This document shows, one piece after another, positions 52,460 through 59,472 of a DNA stretch of 64,000 bases. The notes under the pieces are model-generated. The model saw nothing but the letters and a program-made list of their open reading frames with translations, ran no database searches and was not told the origin of the DNA. Positions within the stretch are counted from its first letter, which is position 1. Every line of letters starts with the position of its first letter. The DNA is from an uncultured Chthonomonadales bacterium. GTDB taxonomy: Bacteria; Armatimonadota; Chthonomonadetes; Chthonomonadales; CAJBBX01. The position numbers and the translations under genes are program-made. The DNA lies in assembly GCA_938005745.1 (NCBI GenBank), contig CALLMM010000016.1:35223-99222 (forward strand), written 5' to 3'.

Positions 52460-53323
52460 TCAGTGAAATCCTTTTGCCAGCGACCCCAGCAGCAGCAGCC
52501 AGCCGTCCGCCAGCACGAACAGCAGGATCTTCGCCGGGAGCGAGACCACCGTCGGCGGCAGCATCATCATGCCCATGCTCATCAGCGTCGAGGCGACGAC
52601 GATATCAATAATGAGAAACGGCAGATAGATGTAGAAGCCCATGATAAAGCCGGTCTTCAGCTCGCTGGTGATGAAGGCAGGAACCAGCACCGTGAGCGGA
52701 ACCTCGTCAATATTGGCGGGCGGCTTCTCCAGCCGGGCGATGCCGATGAAGAACTGGAGGTCTTTTTTATAGGTCTGGCGCACCATGAAGGAGCGCAGCG
52801 GCTTGATCGCGCGATCTACCGCCTCCTGGAAGACGATCTTGTTGTTGAGGTAGGGTTGCAGCGCGTCATTGTTGATCTGGGTGAGGGTGGGGCGCATCAC
52901 GAAAAAGGTCAGAAACAGCGCCAGCCCGATCATCACCTGATTGGGAGGAACCTGCGGAATGCCCATCGCGCTGCGCATGATCGCGAGCACGATGATGATC
53001 CGCGTGAAGGCGGTCGTCATAATCAGGATCGAGGGAGCCAGCGTCAGAATGGTCAGCAGGAAGAGCACCTGCAGGGAGGCGGAGACCTCCTGCGGACTGC
53101 CGGCGCGGTTGACCCCGACGGAGATCTGCGGAACGACCATCTCCGGGGCGGGCGTATTGACCGCCTGCGCGCCGAGACCGGTGATCAGTCCGCTGAGCAT
53201 CCCCAGACCGAGCAGGATCAGCAGGGCGCGGCTGCCGGTCAGCGCGTGAATGAGGCGCGTGGTGAAGGGGAAGGCGCGGTTTTCGCCCGATAAGCGCGGA
53301 AAGCGTTCAAACAGTCGTTTCAT
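52460..53323 (-). CDS. fliP: Flagellar export gate protein FliP
   Basis: A 287-residue core channel protein. A signal-like first helix (ALLILLGLGMLSGLITGL) is followed by LQVLFLLTILTLAPSILIMT, TAFTRIIIVLAIMRSAMGIP and QVPPNQVMIGLALFLTFFVM, all strongly matching FliP. YLPFLIIDIVVASTLMSMGM and the C-terminal PAKILLFVLADGW complete it. The N-terminal extension of about 35 residues (MKRLFERFPRLSGENRAF) before the signal helix is unusual. Start overlaps the fliO stop by 4 bp. Confidence 0.95.
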   Translation of the reverse strand: MKRLFERFPRLSGENRAFPFTTRLIHALTGSRALLILLGLGMLSGLITGLGAQAVNTPAPEMVVPQISVGVNRAGSPQEVSASLQVLFLLTILTLAPSILIMTTAFTRIIIVLAIMRSAMGIPQVPPNQVMIGLALFLTFFVMRPTLTQINNDALQPYLNNKIVFQEAVDRAIKPLRSFMVRQTYKKDLQFFIGIARLEKPPANIDEVPLTVLVPAFITSELKTGFIMGFYIYLPFLIIDIVVASTLMSMGMMMLPPTVVSLPAKILLFVLADGWLLLLGSLAKGFH

Positions 53324-54357
53324 GCCTGTCGGTCTCGGTCAGCTCTGCGAACGCGCTCCGCGCTGCGCTCGATCACGGCGCGGGCGCTGCGCAGGGAGTC
53401 GTCCAGCGAGCCGACCACAAAGGGGATCGTAGGCTCCGCGTCGGTCTCCTCCAGCTCCTGCGCCGCCTCCGCCAGCAGCGTCCGAAACTCCTCTTCCGTT
53501 GTGGAGCGGTCGGACTTGAGTTCCGTCAGCAGATTGACGGCGCTGGCGGTCGTGCCGACCAGCAGCAGCCTGCCCCGCACCTCCACCAGATGCAGTCCCG
53601 CTCCCCCGACCGGCACCGACTCGATCAGCCGGATGCTGCTGCCGCCGACCTGCCGCGCATGGAACAGGTTGAAACCGCCAATAATCCCCTGTTTGAGGGA
53701 GGCGCTGCGCCCGCCCGGCGGGTAGACCGCCTTCAAGCCGCGAATGGAGAGCACGATCAGCAGCGCAACCGGAACGAGATAGATCAGCATCCGCAGACCG
53801 CCGCCGAGCGTGGAGGAGGGGCTGTCCTGCGGTCTGTCCGCCGGGTCGGGTCGGGTTCCGGCAAAGAAGCTGTCGGGCAGTTCAGTCGCGGAGCGCGCCG
53901 CCTGCGTTGGAGCGGAGGGCGCTGCGGGAGGCGCCGCCTGCGTTGGAACGGAGGGCGCTGCAGGAGCGGGCTTTGCGGATGGCGCAGAGGCGACGGGAGG
54001 CGCGGAGGGCGTTTTGCCTGCGCTCTGCGCGGGGCTGCTCTCCGGGACTTTCATCTCCTGTACGAAAGATGCCAGCAGCCAGCCGGCGCGTCCGTCCCGC
54101 ATCTGGATCCGGGTCCACTCTCCGCGTCTGCCGATGACCGTTACCGGCGTCTCGGCGTCCAGCAGCGTCAGGCGATCCGAACGGGCGTCGGGACCGCTGC
54201 GAATGTTGATCCGATTGCCTCTAATCTTCGCCGGGATGTTCAGCCGGGCGGAGGCGGTCGCCGGCTCTTCGGAAGAGGCGGGGGGCGTCGTCTGCGCGCA
54301 GGCGTAGCCTGTGAAAACTACCAGCATCAGCGCGTAAAAAAAGAGTCCGCGTTTCAA
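53320..54357 (-). CDS. fliO: FliO-like protein with an SH3 domain and Pro/Ala linker
   Basis: 345 residues from a TTG start with AGGAGG six bases upstream; earlier starts in the track ORF would overlap fliN. Signal peptide 1-21 (LFFYALMLVVFTGYACA). An SH3-type domain follows at ~40-105 (RINIRSGPDARSDRLTLLD to GRAGWLLASFVQ). Then comes a Pro/Ala/Ser/Thr linker with two copies of a 12-residue repeat, a membrane helix (LRMLIYLVPVALLIVLSIRG) and a cytoplasmic FliO domain with LVEVRGRLLLVGTTASAVNL. FliO helps assemble FliP. Its position before fliP is standard; the SH3 part and linker are not found in usual FliO. Confidence 0.85.
   Translation of the reverse strand: MKRGLFFYALMLVVFTGYACAQTTPPASSEEPATASARLNIPAKIRGNRINIRSGPDARSDRLTLLDAETPVTVIGRRGEWTRIQMRDGRAGWLLASFVQEMKVPESSPAQSAGKTPSAPPVASAPSAKPAPAAPSVPTQAAPPAAPSAPTQAARSATELPDSFFAGTRPDPADRPQDSPSSTLGGGLRMLIYLVPVALLIVLSIRGLKAVYPPGGRSASLKQGIIGGFNLFHARQVGGSSIRLIESVPVGGAGLHLVEVRGRLLLVGTTASAVNLLTELKSDRSTTEEEFRTLLAEAAQELEETDAEPTIPFVVGSLDDSLRSARAVIERSAERVRRADRDRQA
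53895..53966. repeat. 36-bp in-frame tandem duplication in fliO
   Basis: Two head-to-tail copies of a 36-bp unit starting GCGCCGCCTGCGTTGGA and differing at two bases. It encodes the repeated APSxPTQAAxxA part of the FliO linker. Confidence 0.9.
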
Positions 54358-54373
54358 GAGGCTCCTCCTGCGG

Positions 54374-55333
54374 TTAGAAGCGCTTGCCCAGACTGGCGAC
54401 CCGATCCGCCGGGCTGACGATCTCTGTGATCCGGAGGCCGAAGTTATCATCAATCACCACGACCTCCCCTTTGGCGACGAGGCGTCCGTTGACCAGCAGG
54501 TCCACCGGCTCGCCCGCCACCCGCTCCAGCTCCACAATGGAGCCGGCTGCCAGTTCCAGCACATCGCGAATCAGCATCCGCGCCCGTCCAAGCTCCACCG
54601 TCGCCTCCAGCGGGATGTCCAGCAGCAGATCCATTCCGCGCGGCAGCGCCTCGGCGGCGGCGGCTCCCATGTCGAACGGCTGAAACGGCGCCGAAGCGGA
54701 AGCTCCCGGCTCCGCCCCGCCGTTCTTTCCGGTGAAGGCGGCTCCTGCCTCGCCTGCAGAGGGCGTTTCGGCGGCGGGCGTGAGGGCGAGGGCAAAATCG
54801 GGGGTGACGTAGAGACGCATCTGCCCGTCCATGACGCCCGCGATCTGGTAGGTGAAGTCCACCCGGATCGCCTGTCCGGCAAGCGCAAAGGAGGGAGGCA
54901 GGATCAACGGCTCCAGCGCAGTCGCCTCCGCGCCGACCTGCAGGGGCTGTCCGAGCATATTGCCGATGGCGTTTCCGAAGCCCTGCACGATGCCGCTCAT
55001 GGCGTTTGCCAGCGCGTTCATCTGGTCATCGAGCAGGGGCGTCGGGACGGGGACGCCCGCGCCCCCCATGATCAGGTCCACCAACATCGGCGCGTCTGCG
55101 CTGGCAAACGCCAGCAGGCTCTCGTCCGGGCAGAGCGCGGGAAATGTAAAGGTGGTCTGCAGCATCGGCTCGCTGTCCGTCATCAGTTCGTCTATGGTGA
55201 GCTGCGTGATGGACGGCTCTTCCAGCGCGACCGCCTGATTGAGGTTTTCGGAGATTGCCAGCGAAAAGGCGTCCCGCAGCGAGTTGAGCGTGGCTGCAAA
55301 GGTGGTGAGTTGATCTGCATTCAGTTCGGGCAT
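54374..55333 (-). CDS. fliY: Flagellar motor switch protein FliN/FliY
   Basis: A 319-residue protein with a C-terminal FliN (SpoA) domain (about 235-319): LLLDIPLEATVELGRARMLI, ELAAGSIVELERVAGEPVDL and LVAKGEVVVIDDNFGLRI. The N-terminal part (about 60-195) has a CheC/FliM-middle-like layout, as in FliY of Bacillus and Thermotoga, joined by a low-complexity stretch (TPAAETPSAGEAGAAFTG). It does not show a clear CheC phosphatase E-x2-N pair that I could verify. It forms the C-ring with FliM. Located between fliM and fliO. Confidence 0.85.
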   Translation of the reverse strand: MPELNADQLTTFAATLNSLRDAFSLAISENLNQAVALEEPSITQLTIDELMTDSEPMLQTTFTFPALCPDESLLAFASADAPMLVDLIMGGAGVPVPTPLLDDQMNALANAMSGIVQGFGNAIGNMLGQPLQVGAEATALEPLILPPSFALAGQAIRVDFTYQIAGVMDGQMRLYVTPDFALALTPAAETPSAGEAGAAFTGKNGGAEPGASASAPFQPFDMGAAAAEALPRGMDLLLDIPLEATVELGRARMLIRDVLELAAGSIVELERVAGEPVDLLVNGRLVAKGEVVVIDDNFGLRITEIVSPADRVASLGKRF

Positions 55334-55410
55334 AGTCTTGATCTCCCGATGTAGGGTATGCGGGCAAACGATGGGCGGCGAGTCTTCGCTGCGGGCGGCG
55401 ACGCTGACCG

Positions 55411-56481
55411 CTATACGGGCGGCTTGGGAATCTCTTCCGTCACCACGTGGTTGATGTGTACCGCCAGCTTACGCCCGGAGACGCCCGGTTTGCCGCGAAA
55501 CTTGGTGGAGCCGCCGATCATCAGGTCCACTTCGTCGGTATGCCGGCGATTCAGCAGGATCGTGTCGCCGACATGCAGGTTCAGCAGGTCCTGCACGCAG
55601 AGATTGGCGCTTCCCAGCTGGCAGACGCAGGTTACGTAGGTGTTGGCGATCTGCCGTGCCAGTTTGGGGGTCTCTTTGCCCCGGTTGCTGGCGCTGCTGG
55701 CGGCGGAGAACCAGCGCTGTGCGGAGAGCTTGGAAGCGATCGGCTTGAGAAGCAGATAGGGGATGCAGAGGCTCATCGCGCCCCGCAGGTCGCCGACCTT
55801 CACTTCAAACAGAATGGAGACGACTATATCGTTGGGCGGAACGATCTGAATGAACTGCGCCTGCGTCTCGATTCGCTCGCGGCGCGGCGTGAAATGGGCG
55901 ATGCCTTCCCAGGCGGCTTTCAGGTCTTTGAGGGCGCGGGTGATGATGCTCTCGGTCAGCGCCTGTTCGATCTCGGTCAGCATGGTGTTATTTTTGACCA
56001 TGTTGCCGGGACCGCCCAGCAGACGGTCAATCATCGCCAGCACCACGCTGAACTCCATCTCCAGCAGCGCCTGCCCGCTGAGGGGAGCCATGCTGAATAC
56101 GGTAACGATGGAGGAGGTCAGCGAGCGCATATACTCGTCGTAGGGTATCTGCTCGACGGAGATCAGGTCCACATGGGTGGAGACACGCAGGTAGGTGGAG
56201 AGCGTGGAGGCGAAGACTCGCGCAAAGGTCTCATGCAGCATCTGGAAGGTGCGCAGTTGATCTTTAGCGAACTTGTCCGGTCGGCGGAAATCGTAGGGTT
56301 CGTAGGAGATGGTGCGTTTGTCGGAGCGGTGCGAACCGGAGCGAAGATCGGCAGCGGGCGCAGGGGCAGGCGCGGGGCTGGCAGGCGCGGGACCGCCCAC
56401 GTCTACTTCTCCCGTCCCCCCGTCATTGCTCAGCGTTGCCAGCAGCGCCTCAATCTCAGCCTGCGACAGTATCTCAACCAC
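55411..56481 (-). CDS. fliM: Flagellar motor switch protein FliM
   Basis: 356 residues from the GTG of MVEILSQAEIEALLATL with GGGGGAGG upstream; the track start adds 13 residues not seen in the family. SQAEIEALL near the N-terminus marks the usual start. The middle domain shows YEPYDFRRPDKFAKDQLRTF and FSVVLAMIDRLLGGPGNM with the GGPG turn. The C-terminal SpoA part has DLLNLHVGDTILLNRRHTDE and GKPGVSGRKLAVHI. The EIDALF-type CheY-binding peptide is represented by the AEIEALL stretch. It is first in the flagellar run, after the sigma/anti-sigma terminator. Confidence 0.93.
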   Translation of the reverse strand: MVEILSQAEIEALLATLSNDGGTGEVDVGGPAPASPAPAPAPAADLRSGSHRSDKRTISYEPYDFRRPDKFAKDQLRTFQMLHETFARVFASTLSTYLRVSTHVDLISVEQIPYDEYMRSLTSSIVTVFSMAPLSGQALLEMEFSVVLAMIDRLLGGPGNMVKNNTMLTEIEQALTESIITRALKDLKAAWEGIAHFTPRRERIETQAQFIQIVPPNDIVVSILFEVKVGDLRGAMSLCIPYLLLKPIASKLSAQRWFSAASSASNRGKETPKLARQIANTYVTCVCQLGSANLCVQDLLNLHVGDTILLNRRHTDEVDLMIGGSTKFRGKPGVSGRKLAVHINHVVTEEIPKPPV

Positions 56482-56578
56482 GAGTTCCGCCTCCCCCGGC
56501 AGACGCGCCGGAAAAGTCAAACCTTCATTCCCCTGAAATTATCGGGCAGGCGGATGCAACTCTGTAGGGAGAGAGACA

Positions 56579-56622
56579 CAAAAAATTGCCGCCCGCCGAT
56601 CTGTTCATCGGCGGGCGGCAAT
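56579..56622 (-). terminator. Rho-independent terminator of the sigma/anti-sigma unit
   Basis: Minus strand stem ATTGCCGCCCGCCGAT / ATCGGCGGGCGGCAAT (16 bp, loop GAACAG) followed by TTTTTT. It lies after the anti-sigma gene and before fliM, so the flagellar run has its own promoter. Confidence 0.92.
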
Positions 56623-56645
56623 GCTGTCGGACGATGGCGGTCGCG

Positions 56646-57362
56646 CTAGGGGAGCGTCACGGAGACGACGCGCTTTTCGCCGGTCGGAGACCAGGCGGTA
56701 ACCTCCAGATAGACGATCTGACCGCGCAAGGGCTGTCTCAGCTCAAACTGAATCTCGGTCTGCTGTCCCTTCTGCAGTCGCGCCGTCGGCGATCCGCTGA
56801 TAAACTGCCGCGATGCGCCGTCCGGACCGACCTCCACCGAGATCTCTTGCGGGGCGTCGGTGGTGAGAGGCACCACCAGCATCCTGCGCCCCTCGTAGAT
56901 TTCGATGCGCGGCTCTCCGGCGGTAACGCTCCATGTCTTCGGCGCATCGCGGCTGATCTGCGGCGCGCCGTAGAAGAGCGACCACGGGAAGACCATGCGC
57001 GCCGCCGTATAGCGTCCGGGAATGACGACGCCCGTCAGCACGATCAGGACGAGAACGGCGGTCGCCCATCCCAGAGAGCGCGGCGTCAAGAGGGCGCGCC
57101 AGCGGAACGGAGCGCGTCTCGGCGTCTCCTTCTGCGCCTGCTCCGCCGCATCAATGCGTTCCCAGACCATCAGGCGGAAGCGGGCGGGCGGCTCGACCTC
57201 CGGCAGCGATTCGAACGAGGCGTAGACCTCGCGCAGACCCTCTGCCTGAGCGCGGCACGCCGCGCACTCTTTCAGGTGGCTCTCCAGCGGAACGCTCAGG
57301 GCGGTCTGCAGAGTTCCCTCACAGTAGTCCGATAGTAGTTCTATAGCTTTATCACAACGCAT
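56646..57362 (-). CDS. Zf-HC2 anti-sigma factor
   Basis: 238 residues from the ATG of MRCDKAIELLSDYCEGTLQ. The zinc-binding anti-sigma domain has H29-x3-C33-x2-C36 in ESHLKECAACRAQ, with C3 as a likely fourth ligand. One membrane helix follows (WATAVLVLIVLTGVVIPGRY, about 94-113), then a beta-rich outer part (VEVGPDGASRQFISGSPT, RGQIVYLEVTAWSPTGEK). It would hold the upstream sigma factor at the membrane and release it on a signal outside. It follows the sigma gene by 85 bp and is followed by a strong terminator. Confidence 0.88.
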   Translation of the reverse strand: MRCDKAIELLSDYCEGTLQTALSVPLESHLKECAACRAQAEGLREVYASFESLPEVEPPARFRLMVWERIDAAEQAQKETPRRAPFRWRALLTPRSLGWATAVLVLIVLTGVVIPGRYTAARMVFPWSLFYGAPQISRDAPKTWSVTAGEPRIEIYEGRRMLVVPLTTDAPQEISVEVGPDGASRQFISGSPTARLQKGQQTEIQFELRQPLRGQIVYLEVTAWSPTGEKRVVSVTLP

Positions 57363-57447
57363 CTTCGTTGACCATGCTCTCAAAGGCGACCCTGCGATAG
57401 AGAATACCTTTGACACTGCCTTTATGGTATCGCTTTATCGGACTCTC

Positions 57448-58050
57448 TTAATAGGGAAAATGTTCCCGCTCCGTCTGCAGTTTTTCGCGCAGGGAGAGCC
57501 GCGCGCGGTTCAGGCGCGATTTCACCGTTCCGATCGGCAGGTCCATCACCTCCGCGATCTCCTCATACGACCTGCCCTCGACATGGTACATGACGATCAT
57601 CAGGCGCTGGTAGTCGGGGAGCGTCTGGATCGCCGCCTGCAGGATCTCGGTGCGTTCGCGCCCCTCCGCCCGCTCTTCCGGCGAGGGCGCCGGGTCTTCA
57701 TACTGGCGGCGAACGCTGTTCTCCTCCAGTTCGATCATGCTCTCCAGAGACTGGTTGGGGCGGGCGCGCTGACGCTTGCGCTGATCGAGGTAGATGTTGG
57801 TGATGATGCGGAACAGCCAGGTAATGAAGCTGGAGTCTCCGCGAAAGCTGTTCAGGGAGTTATAGAGGCGTACAAAGGTCTCGGCGGCGATGTCGCTGGC
57901 TTCGTCGTAGTTGCCGCAGAGGCGAAAGGCGAAGTTGTACACCCGCTTCTCGTAGCGGCGTATCAACGCATCAAAGGCGATGCGATCCCCTTTTTTACAC
58001 CGCTCCAGGAGCAGCCGCTCCTCATGGATACCGGAGGCGTTGTCCGTCAT
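57448..58050 (-). CDS. ECF-type RNA polymerase sigma factor
   Basis: 200 residues from the ATG of MTDNASGIHEERLLLERC; the longer track ORF runs into the DUF4446 gene. Region 2 is AFDALIRRYEKRVYNFAFRL and SSFITWLFRIITNIYLDQRK. Region 4 is LPDYQRLMIVMYHVEGRSYE, then EIAEVMDLPIGTVKSRLNRA with the helix-turn-helix. No sigma-1.1 or sigma-3 domain is present. It is paired with the zf-HC2 anti-sigma gene, so release is signal-controlled. The target promoters are unknown. Confidence 0.92.
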   Translation of the reverse strand: MTDNASGIHEERLLLERCKKGDRIAFDALIRRYEKRVYNFAFRLCGNYDEASDIAAETFVRLYNSLNSFRGDSSFITWLFRIITNIYLDQRKRQRARPNQSLESMIELEENSVRRQYEDPAPSPEERAEGRERTEILQAAIQTLPDYQRLMIVMYHVEGRSYEEIAEVMDLPIGTVKSRLNRARLSLREKLQTEREHFPY

Positions 58051-58075
58051 AGATGAGATGCCGCCTTCACCGATC

Positions 58076-58582
58076 TCATGCTCGCTCCGCCTGCTGCATC
58101 GCCTGCTGCTCTTCGCGCGTGAGCGGATGGCTGGGCTGCCCTTTGCGAATGGCTTTGGCGTAGACCCGCACATCCGTCCGACTGAAGACGCTGCTGACGA
58201 CGATCCCGTTGCGCTGCGCGTCCAGCAGGGCGAAGGCGAAGCTCTGCTCGCCCCCCACATCCTCGAAGGCGTCGAAACGCACCAGCCCCACCTGCTGCAG
58301 GCAGGTGAGCTGCACCTGTCCCTGTCGGGTCAGCTCGGTTTCGAGCGTATCCATCCTTCGGGAGACGCTCCGGACATCGTCCATGTAGCCCTGCAGGATC
58401 TCCTCCAGATTGCCGCCGCTGGTGCCGCGGGTCAGGCGGTTGTAGACGCGATTGAGTTTGCTCAGACGCAGGCTCATCCAGAGGGTCAGGATACACAGGA
58501 TCGCGACCACGATCAGCATCACGCCGAGAATGAGTTCGTTATTTTCACGCAGAAGCGCGGACAGAGGTCCGGGCGCTGGCAT
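58076..58582 (-). CDS. DUF4446 family membrane protein
   Basis: 168 residues: one N-terminal membrane helix (ELILGVMLIVVAILCILTLW), a coiled-coil-like part (LEEILQGYMDDVRSVSRRMD, about 58-85), and the family block LQQVGLVRFDAFEDVGGEQS to FAFALLDAQRNGIVVSSVFS. The C-terminal KAIRKGQPSHPLTREEQQAM also fits DUF4446. Function is unknown. It lies 25 bp upstream of the sigma gene on the same strand, so it may belong to that unit. Confidence 0.88.
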   Translation of the reverse strand: MPAPGPLSALLRENNELILGVMLIVVAILCILTLWMSLRLSKLNRVYNRLTRGTSGGNLEEILQGYMDDVRSVSRRMDTLETELTRQGQVQLTCLQQVGLVRFDAFEDVGGEQSFAFALLDAQRNGIVVSSVFSRTDVRVYAKAIRKGQPSHPLTREEQQAMQQAERA

Positions 58583-58679
58583 CGGTCGTTGTGTCCTCCC
58601 ATATCAGACGGATTCCGGGGCGTCGTCTTCAAGGCGCAGGGCGGTCCCGGGAGCGAACATAGGCAAACAAGCGTAAATC

Positions 58680-58688
58680 TGCTATACT
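58680..58688 (+). promoter_or_regulatory. Extended -10 promoter of lepB
   Basis: TGCTATACT on the plus strand, with TG one base before TATACT; the -35 region is poor. A start near 58695 gives a leader of about 32 nt to lepB. Confidence 0.55.
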
Positions 58689-58726
58689 TATCGGGTTTCA
58701 GAGGGGTCGCTGAGGTCGTCCTGAAC

Positions 58727-59194
58727 ATGAATCGCACACGTCGGCAGATTATCGCAGTGGCAGTCTTTCTCCTGGTTGCCGGGTACTTCGGCTTCACCTA
58801 TCGTGTCGCGGTCGTGCGCGGAGAATCGATGATCCCTACCTACAGCGACGGGCAGTATGTGCTGGTGAACCGTCTGTTCCAATGGACCGGCGGTCTGCAT
58901 AAGGGCGATGTTGTGCTCATCCGCAAGGGCAATGAGGTGCTTATCAAGCGTGTCGCCTATCTGCCCGGAGAGGTGCTGCGCGGGAGAGAGGCGCGACCCT
59001 TTTTCCGCAGCGTGGAGTTTTTTGACCGCCCCTCCCCTGCCGAGTTGGAGGATCGTCGCAGCCTGAAGGTTCCCGCAGACAGCGTGGTGGTGCTGGGCGA
59101 TAATCGCGCCGTATCGGAAGACAGCCGCCTCTTCGGACCCATCCCCCTCTCCGATGTGCTGGGGCGCGTTGTAAACGCTCCGCCCAAACCCTGA
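58727..59194 (+). CDS. lepB: Signal peptidase I
   Basis: 155 residues from the ATG of MNRTRRQIIAVAVFLLVAG; the track ORF is far too long at its start. One N-terminal membrane helix, then box B VVRGESMIPTYSDGQYV with the catalytic Ser S34, box D KGDVVLIRKGNEVLIKRVAY with the Lys general base K74, and box E VVLGDNRAVSEDSR. The size is that of short Gram-positive-like enzymes rather than the long E. coli LepB. It removes signal peptides of exported proteins at the outer face of the inner membrane. Confidence 0.92.
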   Translation: MNRTRRQIIAVAVFLLVAGYFGFTYRVAVVRGESMIPTYSDGQYVLVNRLFQWTGGLHKGDVVLIRKGNEVLIKRVAYLPGEVLRGREARPFFRSVEFFDRPSPAELEDRRSLKVPADSVVVLGDNRAVSEDSRLFGPIPLSDVLGRVVNAPPKP

Positions 59195-59472
59195 CCGACA
59201 GAGCGGTGTTGCGAATATGCTGACGGTATTGTAACACGCGCAAGCCCGTTTTGTAAATCGGCGCATCCCGCCGCCCCGCACTCTTCTCTCCCCTGCGCCT
59301 GCGAGAATCCTGATGAGTACCCGGCGAATGAGCCGGCGGGCTGCCCGGCAGCCGGATTCGCCGTCGTGCTGCGCGGCGTCGGAGGATAAAACGGATACGA
59401 CGTCGAACCTACTGCCCACTTCAGACGATTGCTCCGGGAGAGCCGAACGCGCTCCCGAAAGAGTGGGAGAGT

